Source: Metallosphaera tengchongensis (lineage in GTDB: Archaea > Thermoproteota > Thermoprotei_A > Sulfolobales > Sulfolobaceae). From it: 64,000 nucleotides of DNA. The translations under genes were made by a program, and so were the position numbers. The DNA lies in NCBI RefSeq assembly GCF_013343295.1, contig NZ_CP049074.1, positions 849,501 to 913,500 of the forward strand, written 5' to 3'. The notes below the pieces were generated by a model, which had not been told where the DNA came from, made no database searches, and saw only the letters and a list, made by a program, of their open reading frames with translations. Of this stretch, positions 24,285-33,217 are shown one piece after another. Each line of letters begins with the position of its first letter. The first letter of the stretch is position 1.

Positions 24285-26906
24285 ATGTATATAAGGAAAA
24301 AGAATAAGCTAGTAAGAGCTCTTTCAAAAACAGCTGCAATTGTAATTGCTGTAATAATCATCATAGCAGCCATAGCTGGAATATACTTCATTACATCATC
24401 TCAGCATAAGGCAATAACTGCCCAAGCGATTTCCGTTGCACCAACATCCTTCGCTACTGAGCAGGGAAGTCCTGTAACTTTTACTGTATATGGTGTTACC
24501 CCCAATTCCCAAGTTGTTCTGTATCTTGGAAACGGACAAACTCTCAATCAGACCGCAACTTCAAGCGCTGTAGAGTTCAGTTACAGCTACAACTTACCTG
24601 GTACCTTCCTGGTCTACGCTGTAGAATATATAAACGGGAAACCTGTTCAGAACACAAGTACTTCCCTCCTAGAGATCCAGGTAACTGGTAACTTAAACTC
24701 CACTCAAGCTCAGCTTCTTTCAATCCCTGTCATCTCCTTCGACACAGCAAAGAACCCAACTGCCCCCGTGGTACAAGCAAACGTCCCTGTGTACTTCTAC
24801 GGAGGATACTTACAACCACCTTCGGGTCAAAACATGACCATAGAGAAATATGTGTGGAATTTCGGCAATGGGAATACGTTCACTGTACAGGCTAACTCTT
24901 CAACTCTTGGCCCCAGCATTAACCCAGTCAATACAACATTTTCAACACCAGGGATTTACACCGTGACCCTAACCATAGTAACCCAAAACGTCTCCTCTGG
25001 TGCAACTTACCAGTACTCAACAGCACAAACAGTGGCAGTTGAGAGTTCAATATCTCCCTTCGCTCTAAAACTATTTAATGGGACGGTTCCTAACCCTGGC
25101 GTAATAACCGTAGCAGAGAACGTGCCTGGAGGACCATATTCCTTCGATCCTCAAATAGATTACGAGAGCGTAGGGTTCGAAGTAATTTCAAACATATTTG
25201 CCACCCTTATTATATATAACGGTTCCAGTACGACCTCCTTCATACCTTTTGCTGCAACTGAAATACCTACTGTGCAAAATGGGGGTATACAAGACAATTA
25301 CACAGTCTACACTTTCCACATAAGAAGTGGCCTTCATTTCTCCAATGGGGACAACCTTACGGCTTATGACGTATGGTACTCTGTGATAAGGGCTCTCCTA
25401 TTTGTTGGAGGAGCGCCTGGAACCCCAGATTGGATACTAGCCCAGTACTTAATTCCTGGTGCAACGATAGGTGTACCTATCGTTAACTCAACTAACATGA
25501 ACCAAACATTCCAAGAGATAATGAATGCCGTAACTTACAACAACCAAACGAACACGGTCACCTTCCATCTGGTCAAGTCAACTCCACCTCAGCTATTCTT
25601 CACTGCCGTTGCAGATCCCCTTGGATCTGGAATAATTGACGCTAAGTGGCTTGAGCAAGTCGGAGCTGGGATTACATTCACACCTCAAGGATTCTTACAA
25701 TATGAACAATACGGAAATGAGGGAGATTATAACACACAGGTGCAGAATAATCCGGTAACATCCGGACCTTACATGATTAAGACCTACGTTCCTGGCCAAT
25801 ACGTGGTGTTAGTTCCAAATCCATACTTCCACGGAGTCCCAGGGATTCCAGCACCCAACGACACTGTGATCATCAACTGGGTGAAGGATCCTCAAACTGC
25901 CTATGAACTTTTCGCTTCCGGAAAAGCTGATATAGTCACAAATCTTCCGACAAACTACTTCCCATCTCTAAAACAGCTGGAGGCTCAAAATCAGGCCAGT
26001 ATTTACCAGTTCCCCACACTGTCAGAATTCTTCTTCGTTTTCAACATAAACGTAAGCAATTCCTCTCTGAAGACCCTAGGGACTCAATATCACATCCCCT
26101 CCAACTACTTCGCTAACCTTTACGTCAGAGAAGCGTTCACTTACGCATTCAATTACTCCAACTACATTGCCAACATAGTGGGTAATGAGAAGTACGGCTT
26201 CGATTTCGCGTCTCCTTACGCTGGAGTTATTATCCCAGGCCTTCCATATTACGTTCCTCCCAGTGAATTCCAGAACGTACCAACCTTCAACCTCTCCTAC
26301 GCCAAACAGCTCCTCATAAAGTCTGGTATGTATAACGTCTCTATCAACATCCCAATAATTGTCTCCTCCGGAGACACAGTTGACTACGCTGCGGCCCAGA
26401 TGTGGGCTCAAGCTCTAAGCCAGATTGACCCTAACATTCAAGCTCAGCCTCTTTACCTTCCATTCTCCACAATAATCGGGCTTGAGGTACCTGGACAGAA
26501 CCCCATGCCCATTTACTATCTAGGATGGATCGCCGACTATCCGTATCCATCAGATTTCGTCAATGCCATGTATGAGCAAGGAGGAACTTATCCTGCGCCA
26601 GACGGGTGGTCTGTACAATATCTCCAGTCACTAGGTCACGTAAACCAGGCCCACCTCTACCAGGAACTCAACAACTATATACAGGTGGCAGATACTACGA
26701 CCAACTCCACGCTAGCTGCTATGGACTACAAGCAGGCTGAACAAATAGCCATTAACCTTTACATGTACGTATACACTCAACAGCCCAACTATTTCTGGGT
26801 AATTAAGCCTTACATGACCGGGTACCAAGGACACATCTCGTACGAAGAGAACCCAATGATAGGAGGAGCAGGAGATAGCCTTTACTACTGGTGGGTAAAG
26901 GGATAA
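24285..26906 (+). CDS. ABC importer solute-binding protein, Dpp/Opp family, with class III signal
   Basis: From ATG 24285 the protein has 873 residues. The N-terminus, with KLVRALSKTAAIVIAVIIII, is a pilin-like class III signal: charged tail, RA before the hydrophobic stretch. In Sulfolobales such signals are cut by PibD and place sugar- or peptide-binding proteins in surface assemblies. Residues ~50-260 hold beta-sandwich/PKD-like modules (YVWNFGNGNTFTV, FSTPGIYTVTLTIV). From ~270 comes a family 5 binding domain (FDPQIDYESVG, YTFHIRSGLHFSNGDNLTAYDV). Many N-glycosylation sites suggest an outside location. A TTG at 24270 is rejected because of the promoter position. Confidence 0.92.
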   Translation: MYIRKKNKLVRALSKTAAIVIAVIIIIAAIAGIYFITSSQHKAITAQAISVAPTSFATEQGSPVTFTVYGVTPNSQVVLYLGNGQTLNQTATSSAVEFSYSYNLPGTFLVYAVEYINGKPVQNTSTSLLEIQVTGNLNSTQAQLLSIPVISFDTAKNPTAPVVQANVPVYFYGGYLQPPSGQNMTIEKYVWNFGNGNTFTVQANSSTLGPSINPVNTTFSTPGIYTVTLTIVTQNVSSGATYQYSTAQTVAVESSISPFALKLFNGTVPNPGVITVAENVPGGPYSFDPQIDYESVGFEVISNIFATLIIYNGSSTTSFIPFAATEIPTVQNGGIQDNYTVYTFHIRSGLHFSNGDNLTAYDVWYSVIRALLFVGGAPGTPDWILAQYLIPGATIGVPIVNSTNMNQTFQEIMNAVTYNNQTNTVTFHLVKSTPPQLFFTAVADPLGSGIIDAKWLEQVGAGITFTPQGFLQYEQYGNEGDYNTQVQNNPVTSGPYMIKTYVPGQYVVLVPNPYFHGVPGIPAPNDTVIINWVKDPQTAYELFASGKADIVTNLPTNYFPSLKQLEAQNQASIYQFPTLSEFFFVFNINVSNSSLKTLGTQYHIPSNYFANLYVREAFTYAFNYSNYIANIVGNEKYGFDFASPYAGVIIPGLPYYVPPSEFQNVPTFNLSYAKQLLIKSGMYNVSINIPIIVSSGDTVDYAAAQMWAQALSQIDPNIQAQPLYLPFSTIIGLEVPGQNPMPIYYLGWIADYPYPSDFVNAMYEQGGTYPAPDGWSVQYLQSLGHVNQAHLYQELNNYIQVADTTTNSTLAAMDYKQAEQIAINLYMYVYTQQPNYFWVIKPYMTGYQGHISYEENPMIGGAGDSLYYWWVKG

Positions 26907-26908
26907 GT

Positions 26909-26936
26909 TTTTCTATTTTTTAATTAAATATTTTGT
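26909..26936 (+). terminator. T-rich stretch between binding protein and permease
   Basis: Three T-runs (TTTTT, TTTTTT and TTTT) lie in the 41-base gap after the binding-protein gene. In archaea such runs can end transcription without a hairpin. Partial termination would give more binding protein than permease. Confidence 0.45.
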
Positions 26937-26947
26937 GGTGTTAAAGT

Positions 26948-28003
26948 ATGAAACTGTGGGTGTATATTGTAAGGAGGCTTGCAATACTCATTCCCACACT
27001 GATTGGTTTGACTCTTCTGGTATTCATTCTTATTCATTTACAGGGAAATAATCTAATTTTATCTGAATATTTAAATCCTCGTTTGACCGGTCAGGCGAGG
27101 GAACTTGAAATACAAAGGTTAACGCAAGAGTTCCATCTCAACCAACCCGTTTACATTCAGTACTTTTATTGGCTGGGGCAAGTCCTGACCGGAAATTTCG
27201 GTTACACCAACACCCCCATATTTAGCGGTCCCGTATCCACAGCAATAGAGCTATTCCTACCTAATACGGTAGTCCTGTCCCTGTTCGCCGCCCTACTAAT
27301 ATGGTTGATTGGGATACCGCTTGGTGTGTTCTCAGCTGTGAATAGGGACTCTCCTGCAGATCAAGGCATAAGGGTGTTCTCCTTCACCCTGTATTCCATG
27401 CCCATTTACTTAATTGCAATAGCCCTTATTCTGTTACTAGGCGTATACGCTGGGGTCTTACCCTTTAGTGGGGAAGTTAACCCCCAGCTAGTTTCGGGAC
27501 TCTCGTGGTATTCAAACGGGATTTCATATCCCACCCACGTGCTTTTGATAGACGCAATCATCCATGGCGATTTCCAAGTTGCTTGGAACGCATTCCTTCA
27601 CCTAATTATGCCGGCTTTCACTTTGGCCCTTGCAGTGATGGCTGGAATAATTAGAATACTGAGGGCAAGCATGTTGGAGACTTTGGAGCAGGATTATATC
27701 AAACTGGCTAGAGCTAAGGGTGTGCCTGAGAGAATTGTAAATAACCTACACGCGCGGAAAAGCGCTATGTTGCCTGTAGTGACTTCCTTCGGTTACACTG
27801 TCGCCGGACTCCTAGGTGGAGTGGTGGTTGTAGAGACAGTATTCGACTTTCCTGGAATAGGATACTGGACCACACAAGCCCTCCTCAACAATGACGTAGG
27901 TGGTGTTATGGCGTCAACTTTGATATTCGGAATTATCTTGGTTGTAACCACGTTAGTTCTCGACATAATTTACGCCTTGTTGGATCCGAGAATAAGGTAT
28001 TGA
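26948..28003 (+). CDS. Dpp/Opp-type ABC permease, first subunit (DppB-like)
   Basis: A 351-residue inner-membrane subunit with six helices. It starts with the family-typical YIVRRLAILIPTLIGLTLLVFIL. The cytoplasmic EAA loop, which touches the ATPases, reads LEQDYIKLARAKGVPERIV near residue 240, and the end ALLDPRIRY is typical. In archaea these systems import peptides or oligosaccharides. An SD GAGGTGA at its 3' end serves the next gene. Confidence 0.95.
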   Translation: MKLWVYIVRRLAILIPTLIGLTLLVFILIHLQGNNLILSEYLNPRLTGQARELEIQRLTQEFHLNQPVYIQYFYWLGQVLTGNFGYTNTPIFSGPVSTAIELFLPNTVVLSLFAALLIWLIGIPLGVFSAVNRDSPADQGIRVFSFTLYSMPIYLIAIALILLLGVYAGVLPFSGEVNPQLVSGLSWYSNGISYPTHVLLIDAIIHGDFQVAWNAFLHLIMPAFTLALAVMAGIIRILRASMLETLEQDYIKLARAKGVPERIVNNLHARKSAMLPVVTSFGYTVAGLLGGVVVVETVFDFPGIGYWTTQALLNNDVGGVMASTLIFGIILVVTTLVLDIIYALLDPRIRY

Positions 28004-28012
28004 GGTGAGAAG

Positions 28013-28915
28013 ATGCAAAGCTATGAGAAAATGGAAGAGGAAGAGGAAAAGAGATTCTACAACCTGAAGTTGTCTTTGAAGGTATTCTTTTCCAACAAGA
28101 CTGCAGTAGCAGGGTTAGTGATATTCCTCATGTATGTCGCAGATGCCCTGTTAATGCAGTTTTACCCGGAGGCTCTAGGAATACGGAATCCAAACGTGTT
28201 GACATATAACTTCGTTAATCCAGTCCCTCAACCTCCATCTCCACAATATCCTCTCGGCACTACATACCCAGGGGTGAACCTCCTTCAGGCCATTTTGGAA
28301 GCCATTAGAGTAGATCTAGGTTTCTCCCTCATCATCGTCATAAGTGGCGCAGTAATAGGAGCAGTGATAGGGATTCTGGCAGCATACGTAGGGGGTTATT
28401 TCGACGAAATTCTAATGAGAGTGACCGACATATTTTTCAGTATTCCATATCTCGTGCTAGCGTTGGCTGCTGGATTCGTCCTGGGAAGGAGCTTATCCAG
28501 CATGGTTATTGCCCTTATTATAGTATGGTGGCCAATATACGCAAGGTACTCCAGAAGCCTAACGTTAAGCCTTAAGGAGAGCACGTTCATAGAGGCTGCA
28601 AAGGCCTCTGGTGCAAACAACCTTAGGATAATGTTCAAGCATATATTACCCAATACACTACCTCCAATATTAGTTCAGATATCTCTAGATCTAGGATCAG
28701 TGGTGGGCATATTCGCTACCCTAGCATTTATTGGATTTATTCCCAATGCCAATATACCAGAGCTAGGCTACCTCACAAGCCTGGGGCTAAACTACATACA
28801 GTCAGCCCCTTGGACTGTCATATTTCCGGGTGCGGCGATAACTCTTTTCGCCCTTTCTGTTAACCTGATGGGGGATGGTCTCAGGGACGTGATAGACCCT
28901 AGGAGGAGAAGTTAG
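28013..28915 (+). CDS. Dpp/Opp-type ABC permease, second subunit (DppC-like)
   Basis: A 300-residue permease with a cytoplasmic N-terminal tail (MEEEEEKRFYNL), a first helix, an external loop with PLGTTYPGVNLL, and five further helices. The EAA loop is KESTFIEAAKASGANNLRIM near residue 185, and the protein ends DGLRDVIDPRRRS. It pairs with the preceding permease to form the pore. A Shine-Dalgarno GAGGTGA sits five bases before the ATG. Confidence 0.95.
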   Translation: MQSYEKMEEEEEKRFYNLKLSLKVFFSNKTAVAGLVIFLMYVADALLMQFYPEALGIRNPNVLTYNFVNPVPQPPSPQYPLGTTYPGVNLLQAILEAIRVDLGFSLIIVISGAVIGAVIGILAAYVGGYFDEILMRVTDIFFSIPYLVLALAAGFVLGRSLSSMVIALIIVWWPIYARYSRSLTLSLKESTFIEAAKASGANNLRIMFKHILPNTLPPILVQISLDLGSVVGIFATLAFIGFIPNANIPELGYLTSLGLNYIQSAPWTVIFPGAAITLFALSVNLMGDGLRDVIDPRRRS

Positions 28916-28916
28916 A

Positions 28917-30290
28917 ATGTCTAAAGTTCAAACAAAGGAGAAGGTCTTGGAAGTCCAGGACCTGAAACTGAGCTTCTACACCAGGAGAGGTGTGTACCAC
29001 GCTCTCAGGGGCGTTGATCTGAACCTATATCCTGGAGAAGTCTTGGGACTGGCAGGAGAGAGTGGATCAGGGAAGTCAACCCTGGGGCTAACAATTATGG
29101 GATTGATACCTAGGAACGCCAGGCTAGAGGATGGGAGTGTAAAACTGGACGGTATTGATGTTGTACAACCCTTAAGAGATTATGGCAAAAACACCTCCAA
29201 ATTTAGTGTTAAGAAGAACGAAAAAATAATTAAGAAGCTAAATAAACAGCTCCAGCAAGTTCGAGGTAATAAGATTTCCATGGTTTTTCAAGAGCCACTA
29301 ACTGCCTTGAACCCCGTACTACCAGTGGGCTATCAAATAGCTGAAGCTGTTTACTTCCACGATCCTGATAGGTTGCTCAGGAGGGCACTGAGTAGGGATA
29401 AGGTCACCCAGGAAGATATGAGGGAATTTCTAAACATATTGAAGACTGATGGCGAGGAAAAATTGATCCAGGAACTGAAGAGCAGAGGGCTTGAAGGTTT
29501 GGACGAGCAGATACTGTCGGTATGGAGGAGAAAGGACATACATGAGGCAAGGAAGGAAAAAATCGTTCTAAGCCTAGCTAACGTTAAGCTCAAGAGTATA
29601 GACAAGCTGGGTTTGACCATCTATATGCACGGCCTTCACAGATTTCCTATCTTGTCGAGGTTTGCTAAAAACTCCCTCATTAATGAGGGGTATAGGCTTG
29701 CCGTCGAGATACTTACGTTCCTGGGAATACCCCACCCTGAGAAGGTTGTAAAGTTATACCCTCACGAACTTTCGGGTGGAATGAGACAGAGGGTTGTGAT
29801 TTCCATAGCGTTGGCCAATAATCCTAAGATTGTCATCATGGATGAGCCCACCAGTGCACTAGATGTAACCATCCAAGCTCAAATTCTGGACTTGGTGAAG
29901 GACTTGAAGGGAAACTCAGACATATCTTTCATCTTTATCTCCCACGACCTATCTGTGCTGGCTGAGGTTTCGGACAGGATAGGGATAATGTATGCTGGAA
30001 AGTTAGTAGAGATTGGTCCTGTCAGTGAGATATTTCAAGAACCGCTTCATCCCTACACCAGGATGCTGATGGAAGCTATACCAGGCATGGACAAATCCGT
30101 TTTGAAGACTATACCGGGATCGGTACCTGACATGAGAAATCCTCCAACAGGATGCGCTTTCTCAACCAGGTGTCCCTTTGCCATAGATAGGTGCAGGACT
30201 GAGGACCCTAGGATGGTGGAAGTTTCTAAGGATCACCAAGTAGCATGCTGGTTAGTGAAAGGAGGTGGCAGACATGCTGGGAGCGTTTAA
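28917..30290 (+). CDS. Dpp/Opp-type ABC ATPase with a large insertion (DppD-like)
   Basis: Walker A AGESGSGKST, Q-loop MVFQEPLTALNP, signature LSGGMRQR, Walker B IVIMDEPTSALD and H-loop FISHDLS are all present, and the C-terminal oligopeptide-transporter domain with GCAFSTRCPFAIDRC may hold an iron-sulfur cluster. At 457 residues it is about 120 longer than usual: a helical stretch of roughly 110 residues lies between the Q-loop and the signature motif, rich in charged repeats. SD AGGAGG precedes the ATG. Confidence 0.94.
   Translation: MSKVQTKEKVLEVQDLKLSFYTRRGVYHALRGVDLNLYPGEVLGLAGESGSGKSTLGLTIMGLIPRNARLEDGSVKLDGIDVVQPLRDYGKNTSKFSVKKNEKIIKKLNKQLQQVRGNKISMVFQEPLTALNPVLPVGYQIAEAVYFHDPDRLLRRALSRDKVTQEDMREFLNILKTDGEEKLIQELKSRGLEGLDEQILSVWRRKDIHEARKEKIVLSLANVKLKSIDKLGLTIYMHGLHRFPILSRFAKNSLINEGYRLAVEILTFLGIPHPEKVVKLYPHELSGGMRQRVVISIALANNPKIVIMDEPTSALDVTIQAQILDLVKDLKGNSDISFIFISHDLSVLAEVSDRIGIMYAGKLVEIGPVSEIFQEPLHPYTRMLMEAIPGMDKSVLKTIPGSVPDMRNPPTGCAFSTRCPFAIDRCRTEDPRMVEVSKDHQVACWLVKGGGRHAGSV
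30261..30267 (+). promoter_or_regulatory. Shine-Dalgarno that fixes the second ATPase start
   Basis: GGAGGTG is seven bases before the ATG at 30274. The competing GTG at 30265 lies inside this element and cannot be the start if the element is used. Confidence 0.7.
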
Positions 30291-31530
30291 CCTAAAGAAA
30301 TATTTCCCCGTAAGGGGGTCGGCATTAAGGAACGTACACGTAAAGGCAGTTGACGACGTGAGCCTAATAGTTGATAAGGGAGAAACGTTAGGTATAGTTG
30401 GAGAGAGCGGTTCGGGTAAATCTACCTTAGGAAGGCTCCTCCTGAGACTCATAGAGCCAACTTCAGGGGAGGTTCTTTTCGACGCGTCGCTAGACGAACT
30501 AAACGAGTTTAGACAAGCTATACTATCCAAAGATACGGAAAAAGTTGAGAAGATGAAGAGGGAGTACTCAATACTGTCCAAGTCCCCTTCTGAAATGAGG
30601 AAACTCAGAACGAGAATGAACATGGTGTTTCAAGATCCATACTCCTCCATAGACCCAAGATTCAGGATAATGGACGTAATAATGGAGCCGATGATATCCA
30701 CAGGGTATCTTAAGGGAGATGAGGCAAGGAAGAAGGTCTATGACCTCCTGGAGGAAGTGGGTCTGCCAAGGAACTTCGCGATGAGGTATCCCCACGAACT
30801 ATCTGGAGGGCAAAGACAAAGGGTAGCTATTGCTAGAGCCTTAGCTACGGATCCAGATTTACTTGTCTTGGACGAACCCACAAGTGCTCTGGACGTTTCA
30901 GTGCAGGCTCAGATACTGAATCTCCTGAACGAACTGAAAAGGAGGAAGGGGATTACAATGATCCTAATTACCCACAATATAGCCGTAGTGAGCTACATGG
31001 CTAACAGGGTAGCTGTAATGTACTCAGGTAAGTTAATGGAGATTGGGGATAAAGAGAGCGTGTTAAATAACCCAAAACATCCCTATACAGTAGCCCTTAT
31101 TTCTTCGGTCCCAAGAATTGGAGGGAATAGGAACAGGATCATCCTGAAGGGAGATCCGCCCAACCTAATTAACCCACCAAGAGGGTGCACATTTCACCCT
31201 AGATGCCCATTGGCGTTTGGCAAGTGCGGTTGGACTCCAGACGAAGTCTATGAAGATCTAAACTACCTCATCCAGGGAAAGTACTACGATAAGTTTGGGG
31301 AGAACTTCAGGATAGAGATGAGTGACGATCAAGTGAAAGTAGTAGGGGACAAAGAAAAGGTCGATACATTGAAAAAAATCATCGAGGCAGAGAAGGATAA
31401 AATAAGGTCTCTAACCTCAGTCCAAGAGATCACCGAGTCTGGGGAAATTAAACTCTCGGAATATGAAGAGCCCATGGGCTACACTGAAGGTAAAGGAAGA
31501 GAAGTGTTCTGTCTTCTATATAAGAACTGA
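30274..31530 (+). CDS. Dpp/Opp-type ABC ATPase, second subunit (DppF-like)
   Basis: A 418-residue ATPase with Walker A GESGSGKST, Q-loop VFQDPYSSIDP, signature LSGGQRQRV, Walker B LLVLDEPTSALD and H-loop LITHNIA. A short helical insertion (DELNEFRQAILSKDTEKVEK) lies before the Q-loop. The C-terminal domain has GCTFHPRCPLAFGKC and a charged tail of about 90 residues. It starts within the previous gene (17-base overlap). With it the five-gene importer is complete. Confidence 0.94.
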   Translation: MLGAFNLKKYFPVRGSALRNVHVKAVDDVSLIVDKGETLGIVGESGSGKSTLGRLLLRLIEPTSGEVLFDASLDELNEFRQAILSKDTEKVEKMKREYSILSKSPSEMRKLRTRMNMVFQDPYSSIDPRFRIMDVIMEPMISTGYLKGDEARKKVYDLLEEVGLPRNFAMRYPHELSGGQRQRVAIARALATDPDLLVLDEPTSALDVSVQAQILNLLNELKRRKGITMILITHNIAVVSYMANRVAVMYSGKLMEIGDKESVLNNPKHPYTVALISSVPRIGGNRNRIILKGDPPNLINPPRGCTFHPRCPLAFGKCGWTPDEVYEDLNYLIQGKYYDKFGENFRIEMSDDQVKVVGDKEKVDTLKKIIEAEKDKIRSLTSVQEITESGEIKLSEYEEPMGYTEGKGREVFCLLYKN

Positions 31531-31542
31531 AGTTCAGAAAAT

Positions 31543-32445
31543 TTAGCCTATTTTAGTTTCAAGATACCCCACTACTCTGGGCTTTCCTGGTTTGGTATTA
31601 ACGTTCAGTAACACTAGCCTATCTAGTAATGGAATGGGTTGATTTAAGGTGACTCTAAATATCTCACCGTCTGTCCTAATATTTCCAATTATAGAACTCC
31701 CATTAGAAACTAAATGGAACTGTCCCTCGCTTACCTGACTCCAGGGGAATATCACCCCCTTTGCAGAAAATTCCTTGAAAGTTTTTACCGTCGTTTTTAT
31801 CAGTAGATAAGAGTCCTTTAGCTCATCTTCTCTCACGTTACGTAGAGCTAAGCCTACTCTAACACCTGCCCCGACTGCCTCCTGATCCTCGTCAAGGACT
31901 TGGATACTCTTTATTTCCACCTCCTTTCCAGATGGGAGGGAAATCAACTTGTCATGAACTTTCAGATCCGTTAAAGCGAATCCTGTTAGGACAACTCCGA
32001 CCCCCTTAACTACAAAGACACGATCCACGTAAACCAATCCCTTATCCTTCATCTTGGCTTCATCGTCCATGGGCTCTCGTACTATTTCTGCAGTTTCTAG
32101 AGCTGTACCCTTGAATACCTTCCTAACCTTACCTTCATCTAGCTCTGTAACCAGAAAGACCTGTTTCCCTAAAGCGGTAGCTAGAAGAGCTATCTCACCA
32201 TCTACCCAACTCAACTCGTCTCCTACATGGACGAATACCTTGGATGAGAGAGAGGCAGCCTCGGCAGCCTCTAGTATTTTCTCAGGATACTCGGACGGTG
32301 TGAGTACGGAACGGATATAGTCCCCATTCCTTCTGTAAAATATCCTTACTTTCCCATCCTCGTGAAGTTTCCCTAGTTTTTCAGCAAGATTCCTAGACTT
32401 GTCCTTATCCTTGGTTAGAACAGAAATGATGTTCCCTTGATACAT
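31543..32445 (-). CDS. SelB/EF-Tu-like protein lacking a functional G domain
   Basis: A 300-residue protein. Residues ~125-215 match domain II of SelB/EF1A GTPases (VYVDRVFVVKGVGVVLTG, EIKSIQVLDEDQEAVGAGVRVGLAL), and the end resembles domain III. The first ~120 residues occupy the G-domain place but contain no P-loop, no DxxG and no NKxD, so GTP binding is unlikely. Sulfolobales are not known to use selenocysteine. It may be a stress or ribosome-binding factor derived from SelB. It converges with the ABC operon. Confidence 0.8.
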   Translation of the reverse strand: MYQGNIISVLTKDKDKSRNLAEKLGKLHEDGKVRIFYRRNGDYIRSVLTPSEYPEKILEAAEAASLSSKVFVHVGDELSWVDGEIALLATALGKQVFLVTELDEGKVRKVFKGTALETAEIVREPMDDEAKMKDKGLVYVDRVFVVKGVGVVLTGFALTDLKVHDKLISLPSGKEVEIKSIQVLDEDQEAVGAGVRVGLALRNVREDELKDSYLLIKTTVKTFKEFSAKGVIFPWSQVSEGQFHLVSNGSSIIGNIRTDGEIFRVTLNQPIPLLDRLVLLNVNTKPGKPRVVGYLETKIG

Positions 32446-32487
32446 TTATAAGACACCATTATTAAGCCCAACATAGATTTTAATATT

Positions 32488-32748
32488 ATGAGGTTAACGT
32501 TGGTCGGAATCGCATTAATCTTCTTGGGTTTCATTCTAACCTTCATCGGAGCTTTTACCTCCACGTCATTTTCCACATCACCTGCAGTAGGAGGAGTAGT
32601 CCTCATTGGACCGTTTCCCATAATTTTCGGAAAGGGATATTCAGGTGAGGTGATCCCACTCATAATAATAGGTTTGATATTCACCGTAATCTCCGTTATC
32701 TTCTTTCTGAGCTCCATATGGTTTATCAGAAAAGCGGGAAAAGAATAG
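32488..32748 (+). CDS. Small membrane protein, DUF131/TIGR00304-type
   Basis: An 86-residue protein with two hydrophobic hairpin segments (about 3-25 and 53-76). The middle GGVVLIGPFPIIFG is the hallmark of an archaeal family of unknown function. It is divergently placed from the SelB-like gene with 42 bases between them, so both promoters overlap. Just downstream is tRNA-Gln. Confidence 0.8.
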   Translation: MRLTLVGIALIFLGFILTFIGAFTSTSFSTSPAVGGVVLIGPFPIIFGKGYSGEVIPLIIIGLIFTVISVIFFLSSIWFIRKAGKE

Positions 32749-32785
32749 TAACAATTCACGCTATCACGCGGAGATTGCTCAGAAG

Positions 32786-32795
32786 TTTTATAAAA
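32786..32795 (+). promoter_or_regulatory. TATA box of tRNA-Gln
   Basis: TTTTATAAAA ends 24 bases before the tRNA start, consistent with archaeal tRNA promoters. Confidence 0.65.
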
Positions 32796-32818
32796 TGAGA
32801 CAATATAATCTTATCATT

Positions 32819-32891
<73 letters not shown>

Positions 32892-33217
32892 TCTTTGTGG
32901 TATCATAGAGTAGTCTTTTAATTCTCCCTTAACTACATTTCAATTTTACATAAGTTTCAATGATGATTTCTAAACATCCTATATTGCCTTGATAACTTTA
33001 CTGAAATACCTTTATTATCCAAAGATAAATTCTAAAGGCTTAATTGAGTGATTGTATAACAACAGTTAGTAATACTTTCGAAACAGATTTAAAATACGTT
33101 TGAACCATGTATACTACCATATTTCCCAAGTGATTCATGATAGAAAGATTTATAAGGGGTCATAGCAAGACTTTTAAATGTTTCTATAATCCGCGAGGTT
33201 CTGGGTTGTGGTGTATT
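32892..33217. other. Upstream region of tfb
   Basis: 326 bases between tRNA-Gln and the TFB start. It contains TATA-like stretches at about 33155 (TTTATAAG) and 33173 (TTTTAAAT). An in-frame extension of TFB to 33137 exists but does not match the family's N-terminus. No separate gene is supported. Confidence 0.5.

Noticed and set aside
26076-26411. Long antisense frame inside the binding-protein gene
   Set aside because: It mirrors the codon pattern of the real gene and shows no protein family or promoter.
32960-33004. Possible C/D-box RNA (ATGATGA ... CTGA) after tRNA-Gln
   Set aside because: The inner D' box is missing, the C'-like TTGATAA is only five bases from the D box, and the ends do not pair.
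33137-33217. N-terminal extension of TFB
   Set aside because: The added 27 residues do not match the TFB family, whose N-terminus starts at 33218, and the TATA-like elements lie inside this stretch.
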